Shown in pieces: positions 1 to 5,102 of a stretch of DNA of 5,102 nt (within the stretch, counting starts at the first letter, position 1; each line of letters starts with the position of its first letter). The stretch is from an uncultured Actinomycetes bacterium (GTDB taxonomy: Bacteria; Actinomycetota; Actinomycetes; Nanopelagicales; Nanopelagicaceae). The stretch covers positions 1 to 5,102 of the forward strand of contig CAIUSQ010000246.1 of assembly GCA_903901905.1 (NCBI GenBank). The letters run 5' to 3'. The position numbers and the translations under genes were made by a program. Below the pieces are notes generated by a model that made no database searches, had not been told where the DNA came from, and saw nothing but the letters and a program-made list of their open reading frames with translations.

Positions 1-191
1 AATAAAAGTGGAGTTGCAACAATCAATGCTGCATCTACAACAACTGTGGCCAAATATATATAGATGCTTGCTTGGTAGGGCCTTGCAAAGGAAAATATTC
101 TCTTAACTGTTCCTGGCTTTAACTTCTGCTCTTTAAGTGATGGGTCTGCCGTCATCGAACGGTAGTTCAGCCATGCACTATGCATAGACAT
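1..191 (-). CDS. ABC exporter (permease-ATPase type), N-terminal fragment
   Basis: The frame stays open from an ATG at 191-189 to the left edge, giving 63 complete codons plus two bases. The protein begins MSMHSAWLNYRSMTADP, followed by LKPGTVKRIFSFARPYQ and a hydrophobic run (about residues 42-63, IYIYLATVVVDAALIVATPLL). This matches the start of fused type I ABC exporters (ABC_membrane domain, then ATPase) common in Actinobacteria: a short cytoplasmic lead, the FARPY elbow, then the first transmembrane helix. The ATPase domain is outside the window, so the assignment rests on the N-terminus alone and the substrate is unknown. It starts 3 bases after the sufT stop on the same strand, so it is probably the next gene of the same transcript. 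No clear ribosome site precedes this ATG; the later in-frame ATGs at 185 and 155 have none either, and the first is chosen for its closeness to the sufT stop. Confidence 0.82.
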   Translation of the reverse strand, partial: MSMHSAWLNYRSMTADPSLKEQKLKPGTVKRIFSFARPYQASIYIYLATVVVDAALIVATPLL

Positions 192-194
192 TTT

Positions 195-506
195 TTAAAC
201 CGTGAAACCTAGAGCACGAAGCTGATCTCTCCCATCATCACTAATCTTGTCTGGTCCCCATGGTGGCATCCATACCCAGTTGATTTTCACATCATTAGTC
301 ATTCCGGCTAATGCAGCCCTTGTTTGATCTTCAATAACATCCTGTAAAGGGCAAGCTGCTGAGGTTAATGTCATATTAAGTATTGCGATGTTAGCTTCAT
401 CTACCATGACATCATAAATAAGACCCAAGTCGACCACATTGATTCCAAGTTCTGGATCCACTACATCCTTCATCGCCTCAGTTACATCCTCGATTGAAGT
501 TGTCAT
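195..506 (-). CDS. sufT: DUF59/MIP18-family Fe-S assembly factor (SufT type)
   Basis: This is a 103-residue single-domain protein of the MIP18 (DUF59) family, which also includes PaaD and eukaryotic CIA2. Members help mature Fe-S proteins, and SufT is the name given to those linked to SUF. The exact reaction is not settled. Visible features are the acidic helix-turn DVVDPELGINVVDLGLIY (14-31), the conserved cysteine Cys52 in TLTSAACPL, and the actinobacterial C-terminus VWMPPWGPDKISDDGRDQLRALGF. The cysteine is the expected metal or cluster contact. In Mycobacterium tuberculosis the suf operon ends with a homologue in the same place. It overlaps sufU by 4 bases (ATGA) and has a good ribosome-binding site, so the start is secure. 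The stop is 3 bases before the exporter gene. Confidence 0.95.
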   Translation of the reverse strand: MTTSIEDVTEAMKDVVDPELGINVVDLGLIYDVMVDEANIAILNMTLTSAACPLQDVIEDQTRAALAGMTNDVKINWVWMPPWGPDKISDDGRDQLRALGFTV

Positions 507-970
507 TGGTTGCTCCCTCTATTGTCAGTCTCTTTTAATTGTTTAATTCTAACGGCTGCATCCTTAAAGGCCATCCATCCAAGCAAAGCGCATTTTATTC
601 GAGCGGGAAACTTTGAGACACCAGCCAGCGCTACTGCGTCCTCGAGGATCGCAGGATCTCCCTCTTTCGTTCCTTTACTGTGCATCAGTTCAACGAAATC
701 ATCCGTGATTGAACCTGCTTGATCTAGATTTTTATTAAGCAGTAGATCACTGGCAATTGAGACACTTGCCTGCGAAATCGAGCAACCGACCCCATCCCAA
801 GTGATTGATTTGATGATCCCAGCTTCTATAGAGAGATTGAGAGTTATCTCATCTCCACAACTTGGATTTATATGGTGAACCTGAACCCCATATTTTTCTG
901 AAAGCCCTTTATTGAGTGGATGTTTATAGTGATCCAAGATCACTTCTTGGTAGAGGCTATCTAACTCCAT
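503..970 (-). CDS. sufU: Zinc-dependent sulfurtransferase SufU
   Basis: SufU accepts the persulfide sulfur from SufS and passes it to the SufBCD scaffold. In Gram-positive bacteria it replaces SufE. The protein has 155 residues with an IscU-like fold. The zinc ligands are intact: Cys38 and Asp40 in NPSCGD, Cys63 in GVGCSIS, and Cys127 in IKCALLGW. The Cys63-to-Cys127 stretch is longer than in IscU and contains the SufU-type insertion (about residues 80-105). The histidine that precedes the last Cys in IscU scaffolds is replaced by Lys126, another sign that this is SufU and not a true scaffold. The N-terminus LYQEVILDHYKHP is classic for the family. It starts on the sufS stop and ends in a 4-base ATGA overlap with the DUF59 gene. 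The polar tail after residue 145 is not conserved in my judgement. Confidence 0.97.
   Translation of the reverse strand: MELDSLYQEVILDHYKHPLNKGLSEKYGVQVHHINPSCGDEITLNLSIEAGIIKSITWDGVGCSISQASVSIASDLLLNKNLDQAGSITDDFVELMHSKGTKEGDPAILEDAVALAGVSKFPARIKCALLGWMAFKDAAVRIKQLKETDNRGSNQ
513..520 (-). promoter_or_regulatory. Ribosome-binding site of sufT
   Basis: On the minus strand AGAGGGAG lies 6 bases before the ATG at 506, inside the last codons of sufU. It is one of the clearest Shine-Dalgarno-like sites in the window. It fixes the start of the DUF59 gene despite the ATGA overlap with sufU. Confidence 0.75.
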
Positions 971-2208
971 TATGCAAAGTACTTCTGTGCGTTAACAATT
1001 GCATCCACAAGTAGATCACACTCTTCTTCTTGGTTGTAGAGATATAGCGACGCTCTGGTAGTTGCAGGTACACCTAATTTTCGAGTCAAAGGCCAAGCAC
1101 AGTGATGACCAGTACGGACAGCTACTCCCTGACTATCTAGATATTGACCAAGATCATGAGGATGGATCTGGCCCACGGTAAATGAAATACAGGAACCACG
1201 AAGATCAAGATCGGTGGGTCCGATTATCTTTAAAGTTGGGACTTTTTGTAACTGTTCTAAAAAATACTTCGTTAATTGCATTTCGTGTTGATGAATTCTT
1301 TCCATTCCGATTGTATTCAAATAATCTATTGCAGCTCCTAAGCCAACTGCCTGGGCCATATTCGGAACGCCTGCTTCAAATCGTTTAGGCGCAGGTGCCC
1401 AAGTGGCAGATTCCATAGTTACGTTTTCAATCATCGATCCGCCAAAAAGAAATGGAGGTAGATCTTCTAGGACAGAACTCCAAAGGACCCCCACCCCAGT
1501 TGGACCGATTGCTTTGTGTCCGGAAAAAACAAGAAAATCTACTCCGAGCGTCTTCACATCTATTGGCATGTGAGGAACAGATTGACATGCATCAAGTACA
1601 ACAACTGCGCCAACTTCATGTGCACGAGCCACAATTGCATCCAACGGATTAATTGTTCCTAAAACATTTGATTGGTGCGTTAAAGCGACAACCTTTGTAT
1701 TTTCTGTAATCACCGTATTAATGGAGCTAAGGTCTAACCGGCCATTAGGAAGAACATCAAACCAAGACAGTTGTGCACCCGTGCGCGCCGCTAACTGCTG
1801 CCAAGGGATCAGATTTGCGTGGTGTTCCATCTCCGTAACAACAATTCGATCCTTTGGTGTTATCGAGAAACGGGAACCAGAATGTGCATTTCCCATTGCA
1901 TATGCGATCAAATTCAAAGACTCAGTTGCGCTCTTAGTGAAAACTATCTCTTCCGCTTTTGCTCCTAAAAACGAAGCAACCTTTGAACGAGCGCTTTCAT
2001 ATGCATCTGTAGCCTCCTCTGCCAACTGATGAGCTCCGCGATGCACCGCAGCATTATGAAACCTATAAAAATCGCCTTCGGCTTCAATTACCGAATTTGG
2101 TTTTTGACTGGTCGCTCCACTATCCAGGTATATGAGTTTTTTTCCATCGCGAACCGTTCGGTTAAAGATCGGGAAATCTTTGCGAATAGTTGCGACATCT
2201 AAACTCAT
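970..2208 (-). CDS. sufS: Cysteine desulfurase SufS (class II, PLP-dependent)
   Basis: SufS converts L-cysteine to L-alanine and holds the sulfur as a persulfide for cluster assembly. It is a cytoplasmic aminotransferase class V enzyme using pyridoxal phosphate (PLP). The 412-residue length is typical. Key residues are visible: His129 in EMEHHAN (stacks on PLP), Asp206 and Gln209 in LDACQS (contact the PLP ring), Lys232 in SGHKAIGP (Schiff-base lysine), Cys370 in RTGHHCAWP (persulfide cysteine) and Arg385 in TTRASLYLYN (substrate carboxylate). The short loop around Cys370 marks the SufS/class II type rather than IscS. The partner is SufU, encoded next. The ATG lies 8 bases after sufC and has only a weak AAGTAG-like ribosome site, so coupling to sufC translation is plausible. 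The stop overlaps the sufU start by one base (TAATG). Confidence 0.98.
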   Translation of the reverse strand: MSLDVATIRKDFPIFNRTVRDGKKLIYLDSGATSQKPNSVIEAEGDFYRFHNAAVHRGAHQLAEEATDAYESARSKVASFLGAKAEEIVFTKSATESLNLIAYAMGNAHSGSRFSITPKDRIVVTEMEHHANLIPWQQLAARTGAQLSWFDVLPNGRLDLSSINTVITENTKVVALTHQSNVLGTINPLDAIVARAHEVGAVVVLDACQSVPHMPIDVKTLGVDFLVFSGHKAIGPTGVGVLWSSVLEDLPPFLFGGSMIENVTMESATWAPAPKRFEAGVPNMAQAVGLGAAIDYLNTIGMERIHQHEMQLTKYFLEQLQKVPTLKIIGPTDLDLRGSCISFTVGQIHPHDLGQYLDSQGVAVRTGHHCAWPLTRKLGVPATTRASLYLYNQEEECDLLVDAIVNAQKYFA

Positions 2209-2216
2209 GAAACTAC

Positions 2217-2969
2217 TTACTTACTAACGTAATCGGCATAACCGTTCGCTTCAAGTTTCTCAGCAAGTTCTGGTCCGCCTTGTTCAACAATGCGACCGTT
2301 TGCAAAGACATGAACAAAGTCAGGCTTTATGTAGCGAAGGATTCGTGTGTAGTGAGTAATCAAAATAACACCTAAGTTATTGGCCTCTTTTGCCCGATTT
2401 ACGCCCTCTGAAACAATGCGCAAGGCATCCACATCTAAGCCTGAGTCGGTTTCATCTAAAATTGCCATCTTTGGCTTTAGAAGTTCGAGCTGCATAATTT
2501 CATGGCGCTTTTTCTCTCCACCCGAGAAACCTTCATTAACATTTCTCGTTGCAAATGCCGGATCCATATTCAAAGCTTCCATTGCTGATTTTACTTCTGT
2601 TACCCACGTACGAAGCTTTGGAGCTTCTCCGCGAAGAGCCGTTGCGGCAGTGCGAAGGAAGTTTGATACTGACACGCCTGGAACTTCAACTGGATACTGC
2701 ATCGCCAAAAACAGACCAGCCTTTGCTCTTTCATCAACACTCATTTCAAGAATATCTGCACCATCTAAAGTCACTGTTCCACCAGTGATTGTGTACTTTG
2801 GATGACCCGCAATTGAGTAAGCAAGAGTCGATTTTCCTGATCCATTTGGACCCATAATTGCGTGGGTCTCTCCTGACTTGATTGTTAGGTCAACTCCTTT
2901 GAGAATTTCAACAACTCCATTATCGGTATCGACTGTAACCTCAAGCCCGCGGATTTCTAGTGTGCTCAT
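2217..2969 (-). CDS. sufC: Fe-S cluster assembly ATPase SufC
   Basis: SufC is the ABC-type ATPase of the SufBCD scaffold. It is cytoplasmic and not a transporter subunit: ATP binding makes two SufC copies dimerise and reshape SufB-SufD. The 250-residue length is normal. Visible motifs in order are Walker A GPNGSGKST (40-48), the Q-loop glutamine (Gln91, in AMQYP), the SufC-type signature FSGGEKKR (148-155), Walker B MAILDETDSGLD (168-179, with Glu173 as catalytic base) and the switch histidine (His206, in ITHYTR). The ETDSGLDVDALR segment and GEKKRHEIMQ separate SufC from ordinary ABC transporter ATPases. The start is preceded by a purine-rich stretch in a 21-base gap after the Rieske gene, the largest gap in the operon. 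The stop lies 8 bases before sufS. Confidence 0.98.
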   Translation of the reverse strand: MSTLEIRGLEVTVDTDNGVVEILKGVDLTIKSGETHAIMGPNGSGKSTLAYSIAGHPKYTITGGTVTLDGADILEMSVDERAKAGLFLAMQYPVEVPGVSVSNFLRTAATALRGEAPKLRTWVTEVKSAMEALNMDPAFATRNVNEGFSGGEKKRHEIMQLELLKPKMAILDETDSGLDVDALRIVSEGVNRAKEANNLGVILITHYTRILRYIKPDFVHVFANGRIVEQGGPELAEKLEANGYADYVSK

Positions 2970-2974
2970 TTTTT

Positions 2975-2986
2975 CTCTTCTCTCTC
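2975..2986 (-). promoter_or_regulatory. Purine-rich ribosome-binding region of sufC
   Basis: The minus strand reads GAGAGAGAAGAG, then five A's, then the ATG of sufC. It sits in the 21-base gap that follows the TAATAA stops of the Rieske gene. This is the only junction in the operon with room for a free ribosome site, so sufC probably initiates independently. I see no promoter in this gap. Confidence 0.6.
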
Positions 2987-2990
2987 GTTA

Positions 2991-3287
2991 TTAAATCTCA
3001 ACCGTGACGGAGTTTCCGTCTATTTTCACCGAATATGTTTGCAATGCGATGTTTGCAGGCAATGTCAAAGCTTCGCCGGTTCGCAGATCGAACTCTGCTC
3101 CATGAAGCCAACATTCAATCTTGAAACCATCCGTTTCGCCTTCAGAAAGTGAAGCCTCTGAATGCGAACATGTATCTGCAATCGCGAAAACTTCCTGACC
3201 AACTCGAGCAACGCAGATAGCTTTTCCGCTTTTTTCTAGAAGAACTGGCTTACCCTCAAGAATCTGGTCAAGCTGCAAATCAGACAT
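2991..3287 (-). CDS. Rieske-type [2Fe-2S] ferredoxin in the suf operon
   Basis: This is a small soluble Rieske protein of 98 residues, like the single-domain ferredoxins of aromatic dioxygenases and the small subunit NirD of nitrite reductase. The cluster-binding motifs are intact: C40-S-H42 and C59-W-L-H62, so two Cys and two His can hold a [2Fe-2S] cluster. The intervening acidic loop is 16 residues. There is no signal peptide or membrane segment, so a cytoplasmic location is expected. A gene of this kind between sufD and sufC is known in many Actinobacteria. It may supply electrons for cluster building or be an early client, but this is inferred from position only. The ATG lies within the end of sufD (8-base overlap), with an AAGGCGG ribosome-binding-like stretch upstream, which supports this start. 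The gene ends in tandem stops, TAATAA as read on the coding strand (2993-2988). Confidence 0.93.
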   Translation of the reverse strand: MSDLQLDQILEGKPVLLEKSGKAICVARVGQEVFAIADTCSHSEASLSEGETDGFKIECWLHGAEFDLRTGEALTLPANIALQTYSVKIDGNSVTVEI

Positions 3288-4368
3288 TGCTTGCCGCCTT
3301 TTCTAACTCAGAGTCAATTCGATCCATAATTCGATCCTGGACTACTTGATCCCCGATCTCTAGAACGATCTCATTGAAAAATCCACGAACTACAAGGCGT
3401 CTAGCGTCGTTAACCGAGATTCCTCGAGACATTAAGTAGAAAAGTTGTTCATCATCAAAGCGCCCTGTTGTACTGGCGTGACCGGCTCCAATAATCTCCC
3501 CAGTTTCGATCTCTAAGTTCGGAACCGAATCCGCTCTAGCACCATCACTAAGAAGTAAATTTCTATTCAGTTCGTAAGTATCAGTGCCTTCTGCAGCAGC
3601 ACGTATGAGAACATCCCCGATCCACACTGTGTGCGCATCTTGTCCAGCAAGTGCGCCCTTGTAGTTAACGTTTGATTTTGCATGTGGCACAGCGTGATCG
3701 ACGTGAATACGATGCTCAAAGAATTGCCCGGCGGTTGCAAAGTAAACACCTAAGAGATTAGCTGATGCTCCAGGAGCAATGAATTCAACTGTTGGAAGTA
3801 TCCGTACGACATCTCCTCCGACGGTAACCGTAACAGACTTAAATGTTGCATCTTTGTCGATTACCGCGTGATGTCTTGCAGCGTAAACGGATTTGGCTTC
3901 AAACTCTTGAAGAGTTACAAACTTCAAATCAGATCCTGGTGCCAAAGATATTTCCAGATCTTCAGCCAAGACAGTATCTGTTGTGTTTTCCACAATAACT
4001 ATAGCTCTGGCATTTGATCCCAGAGATATTCTTACACGCGAAAACTCAGCAGTATCTACGGCCCCTTTAGATCTCGATAGAAAAATTGGCTCGGCGATTT
4101 CTGAATTAGCTGCAATAGATAAGTGAGAAACACTCTTTGAAGCACCTCTAATTCGTTCGATAATCACATCATCGCTTTGGGCTAAAGGATCTAAATCTTC
4201 ACGAGTGAAGGAAACACCGCTAGGTAATCCATTCTTAACGGAAAGAGATACTCGATCTGAAATGACTGCAACACCATCATGTAATCCGTGAAGGCGTTTG
4301 AGTGGAGTAAATCTCCACGCCTCTTCTCTACCAGATGGGGTGAGATAGTTTGTTGTTAAAACTGACAT
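3280..4368 (-). CDS. sufD: Fe-S cluster assembly protein SufD
   Basis: SufD is the SufB paralogue that pairs with SufB and two SufC subunits in the cytoplasmic scaffold complex; it is needed for iron entry into the nascent cluster. The protein has 362 residues. A variable N-terminal part (about 1-110, with GREEAWRFTPLK at 13-24) precedes the beta-helix core (about 110-290). The conserved C-terminal end has GAGHAS (His297) and [12 protein letters not shown] (305-316). His297 aligns with E. coli SufD His360, required for cluster assembly. The cysteine two residues before that histidine in E. coli is Ala295 here, as I recall for other actinobacterial SufD proteins. SufB in this window shares the [11 protein letters not shown] block, showing their common origin. 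The ATG start overlaps the sufB stop by one base, with TAGG just upstream, so translational coupling is likely. The last 8 bases overlap the Rieske gene. Confidence 0.97.
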   Translation of the reverse strand: MSVLTTNYLTPSGREEAWRFTPLKRLHGLHDGVAVISDRVSLSVKNGLPSGVSFTREDLDPLAQSDDVIIERIRGASKSVSHLSIAANSEIAEPIFLSRSKGAVDTAEFSRVRISLGSNARAIVIVENTTDTVLAEDLEISLAPGSDLKFVTLQEFEAKSVYAARHHAVIDKDATFKSVTVTVGGDVVRILPTVEFIAPGASANLLGVYFATAGQFFEHRIHVDHAVPHAKSNVNYKGALAGQDAHTVWIGDVLIRAAAEGTDTYELNRNLLLSDGARADSVPNLEIETGEIIGAGHASTTGRFDDEQLFYLMSRGISVNDARRLVVRGFFNEIVLEIGDQVVQDRIMDRIDSELEKAASNV

Positions 4369-5102
4369 TAACCTACGGCACCTTCCATCTGTAGTTCAAT
4401 TAATCTATTAAGTTCAAGTGCGTACTCCATTGGAAGTTCACGAGCAATCGGTTCGATAAATCCGCGAACAATCATGGCCATTGCTTCATCTTCGTTTAGT
4501 CCTCGTGACATCAGATAAAAGAGTTGATCGTCACTAACTTTTGAAACAGTTGCTTCATGACCCATAGAAACGTCATCCTCGCGGATATCAACATAAGGAT
4601 AAGTATCAGAACGTGAAATTGTGTCAACTAACAATGCATCGCATTTCACGGTGCTCTTTGAATGATGTGCGCCTTCTTGTACTTGTACAAGACCTCTGTA
4701 TGAAGTTCGACCGCCACCGCGAGCTACTGATTTCGAGATAACCGATGATGATGTGTAAGGGGCAGCATGAACCATCTTCGCGCCTGAATCTTGGTGCTGA
4801 CCTTCACCAGCAAATGCAAGTGAAAGAGTTTCACCCTTTGCGTGAGGTCCCATCAAGAAAATTGCAGGGTACTTCATGGTTACTTTTGAGCCGATGTTTC
4901 CATCTACCCACTCCATAGTTGCACCCTCTGCGCATGTGGCTCGCTTTGTCACCAAGTTATAAACATTGTTTGACCAGTTTTGAATAGTTGTATAGCGAAC
5001 TCGGGCACCCTTTTTAACAATAATTTCAACAACTGCAGAGTGAAGTGAATCAGACTTATAGATTGGAGCCGTACATCCCTCTACATAATGAATGTAGGAA
5101 TC
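4368..5102 (-). CDS. sufB: Fe-S cluster assembly protein SufB, C-terminal half (5' end outside window)
   Basis: SufB is the main scaffold of the cytoplasmic SufBCD complex, on which Fe-S clusters are assembled. The reading frame is open from the right edge to a TAA stop, giving 244 codons. Full SufB is about 470 to 480 residues, so roughly half is present and the start lies outside. Counting from the first codon in the window, VEGCTAPIY (Cys10) and QNWSNN (Gln41, Trp43) match residues reported to line the sulfur-transfer path in E. coli SufB (Cys254, Gln285, Trp287); the 31-residue Cys-to-Gln spacing is identical. Cys154 in VKCDALLV corresponds to the essential Cys405, and His182-Glu183 in GHEATVSK to the His433-Glu434 pair. 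[11 protein letters not shown] follows, in the SufC-binding end. A TTG at 4955-4953 could be read as a start, but homology clearly continues upstream, so it is internal. The stop overlaps the sufD start by one base (TAATG). Confidence 0.97.
   Translation of the reverse strand, partial: DSYIHYVEGCTAPIYKSDSLHSAVVEIIVKKGARVRYTTIQNWSNNVYNLVTKRATCAEGATMEWVDGNIGSKVTMKYPAIFLMGPHAKGETLSLAFAGEGQHQDSGAKMVHAAPYTSSSVISKSVARGGGRTSYRGLVQVQEGAHHSKSTVKCDALLVDTISRSDTYPYVDIREDDVSMGHEATVSKVSDDQLFYLMSRGLNEDEAMAMIVRGFIEPIARELPMEYALELNRLIELQMEGAVG

Noticed and set aside
51..64. AT-rich run containing repeated TA steps, possible promoter element
   Set aside because: It falls inside the first membrane helix of the exporter (Ile-Tyr-Ile-Tyr codons) and no gene starts next to it.
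192..194. Possible terminator between sufT and the exporter
   Set aside because: The gap is three bases and I found no GC-rich hairpin with a T run around it.
1721..2029. Open frame of 102 codons on the plus strand opposite sufS
   Set aside because: It is fully inside the well-supported sufS gene, has no recognisable domain and shows no ribosome site; treated as a shadow.
2380..2805. Open frame of 141 codons on the plus strand opposite sufC
   Set aside because: It lies wholly within sufC, whose motifs are complete. The translation is serine-rich with no family resemblance and has no operon context. It is a shadow of sufC codon use.
4676..4691. Inverted repeat CTTGTACTTGTACAAG, possible operator or hairpin
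   Set aside because: It encodes the conserved SufB residues LVQVQ through two GTACAA codon pairs. It is deep inside sufB with no gene start nearby, so coding constraint explains it.
4953..4955. TTG codon as a possible start of a short SufB-like protein
   Set aside because: The same frame runs upstream to the window edge and encodes conserved SufB sequence ([15 protein letters not shown]), so the TTG is an internal leucine codon.

Overview
The window is one uninterrupted minus-strand operon for iron-sulfur (Fe-S) cluster assembly, the SUF system in its actinobacterial layout. In transcription order (right to left) it holds the 3' half of sufB (cut by the right edge), sufD, a small Rieske-type ferredoxin, sufC, sufS, sufU, a DUF59/MIP18-family gene (sufT type), and the first 63 codons of an ABC exporter (cut by the left edge). 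No real gene lies on the plus strand, and no gap between genes exceeds 21 bases.

The gene order sufB-sufD-Rieske-sufC-sufS-sufU-DUF59, the use of SufU rather than SufE, and several sequence signatures all point to Actinobacteria (Actinomycetota). The signatures include the SufS active-site context GHHCAWP, the SufD stretch IETGEIIGAGHAS and the DUF59 ending WVWMPPWGPDKIS. Base composition is modest for that phylum: a few hand-counted lines gave about 35 to 53% GC, averaging in the mid-40s. Together with the very tight packing, this suggests a streamlined low-GC actinobacterium such as the freshwater acI/Nanopelagicales group. That placement is an inference and is not proven here.

Functionally, SufS takes sulfur from cysteine as a persulfide. 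SufU, a zinc protein, accepts it and passes it on. SufB, SufC and SufD form the ATP-driven scaffold on which the cluster is built. The DUF59 protein probably helps cluster maturation or delivery. The Rieske protein is a likely electron carrier of unproven role. The exporter at the end appears to be co-transcribed, but its substrate is unknown.

Junctions are 1-base overlaps (sufB/sufD, sufS/sufU), a 4-base overlap (sufU/sufT), an 8-base overlap (sufD/Rieske), and gaps of 21 (Rieske/sufC), 8 (sufC/sufS) and 3 bases (sufT/exporter). I see no promoter, terminator, RNA gene, mobile element, repeat array or CRISPR. The operon promoter, and any SufR-type repressor gene, would lie beyond the right edge. 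This is an ordinary core-metabolism region. I found no convincing sign of an undescribed system, and the findings below are modest.
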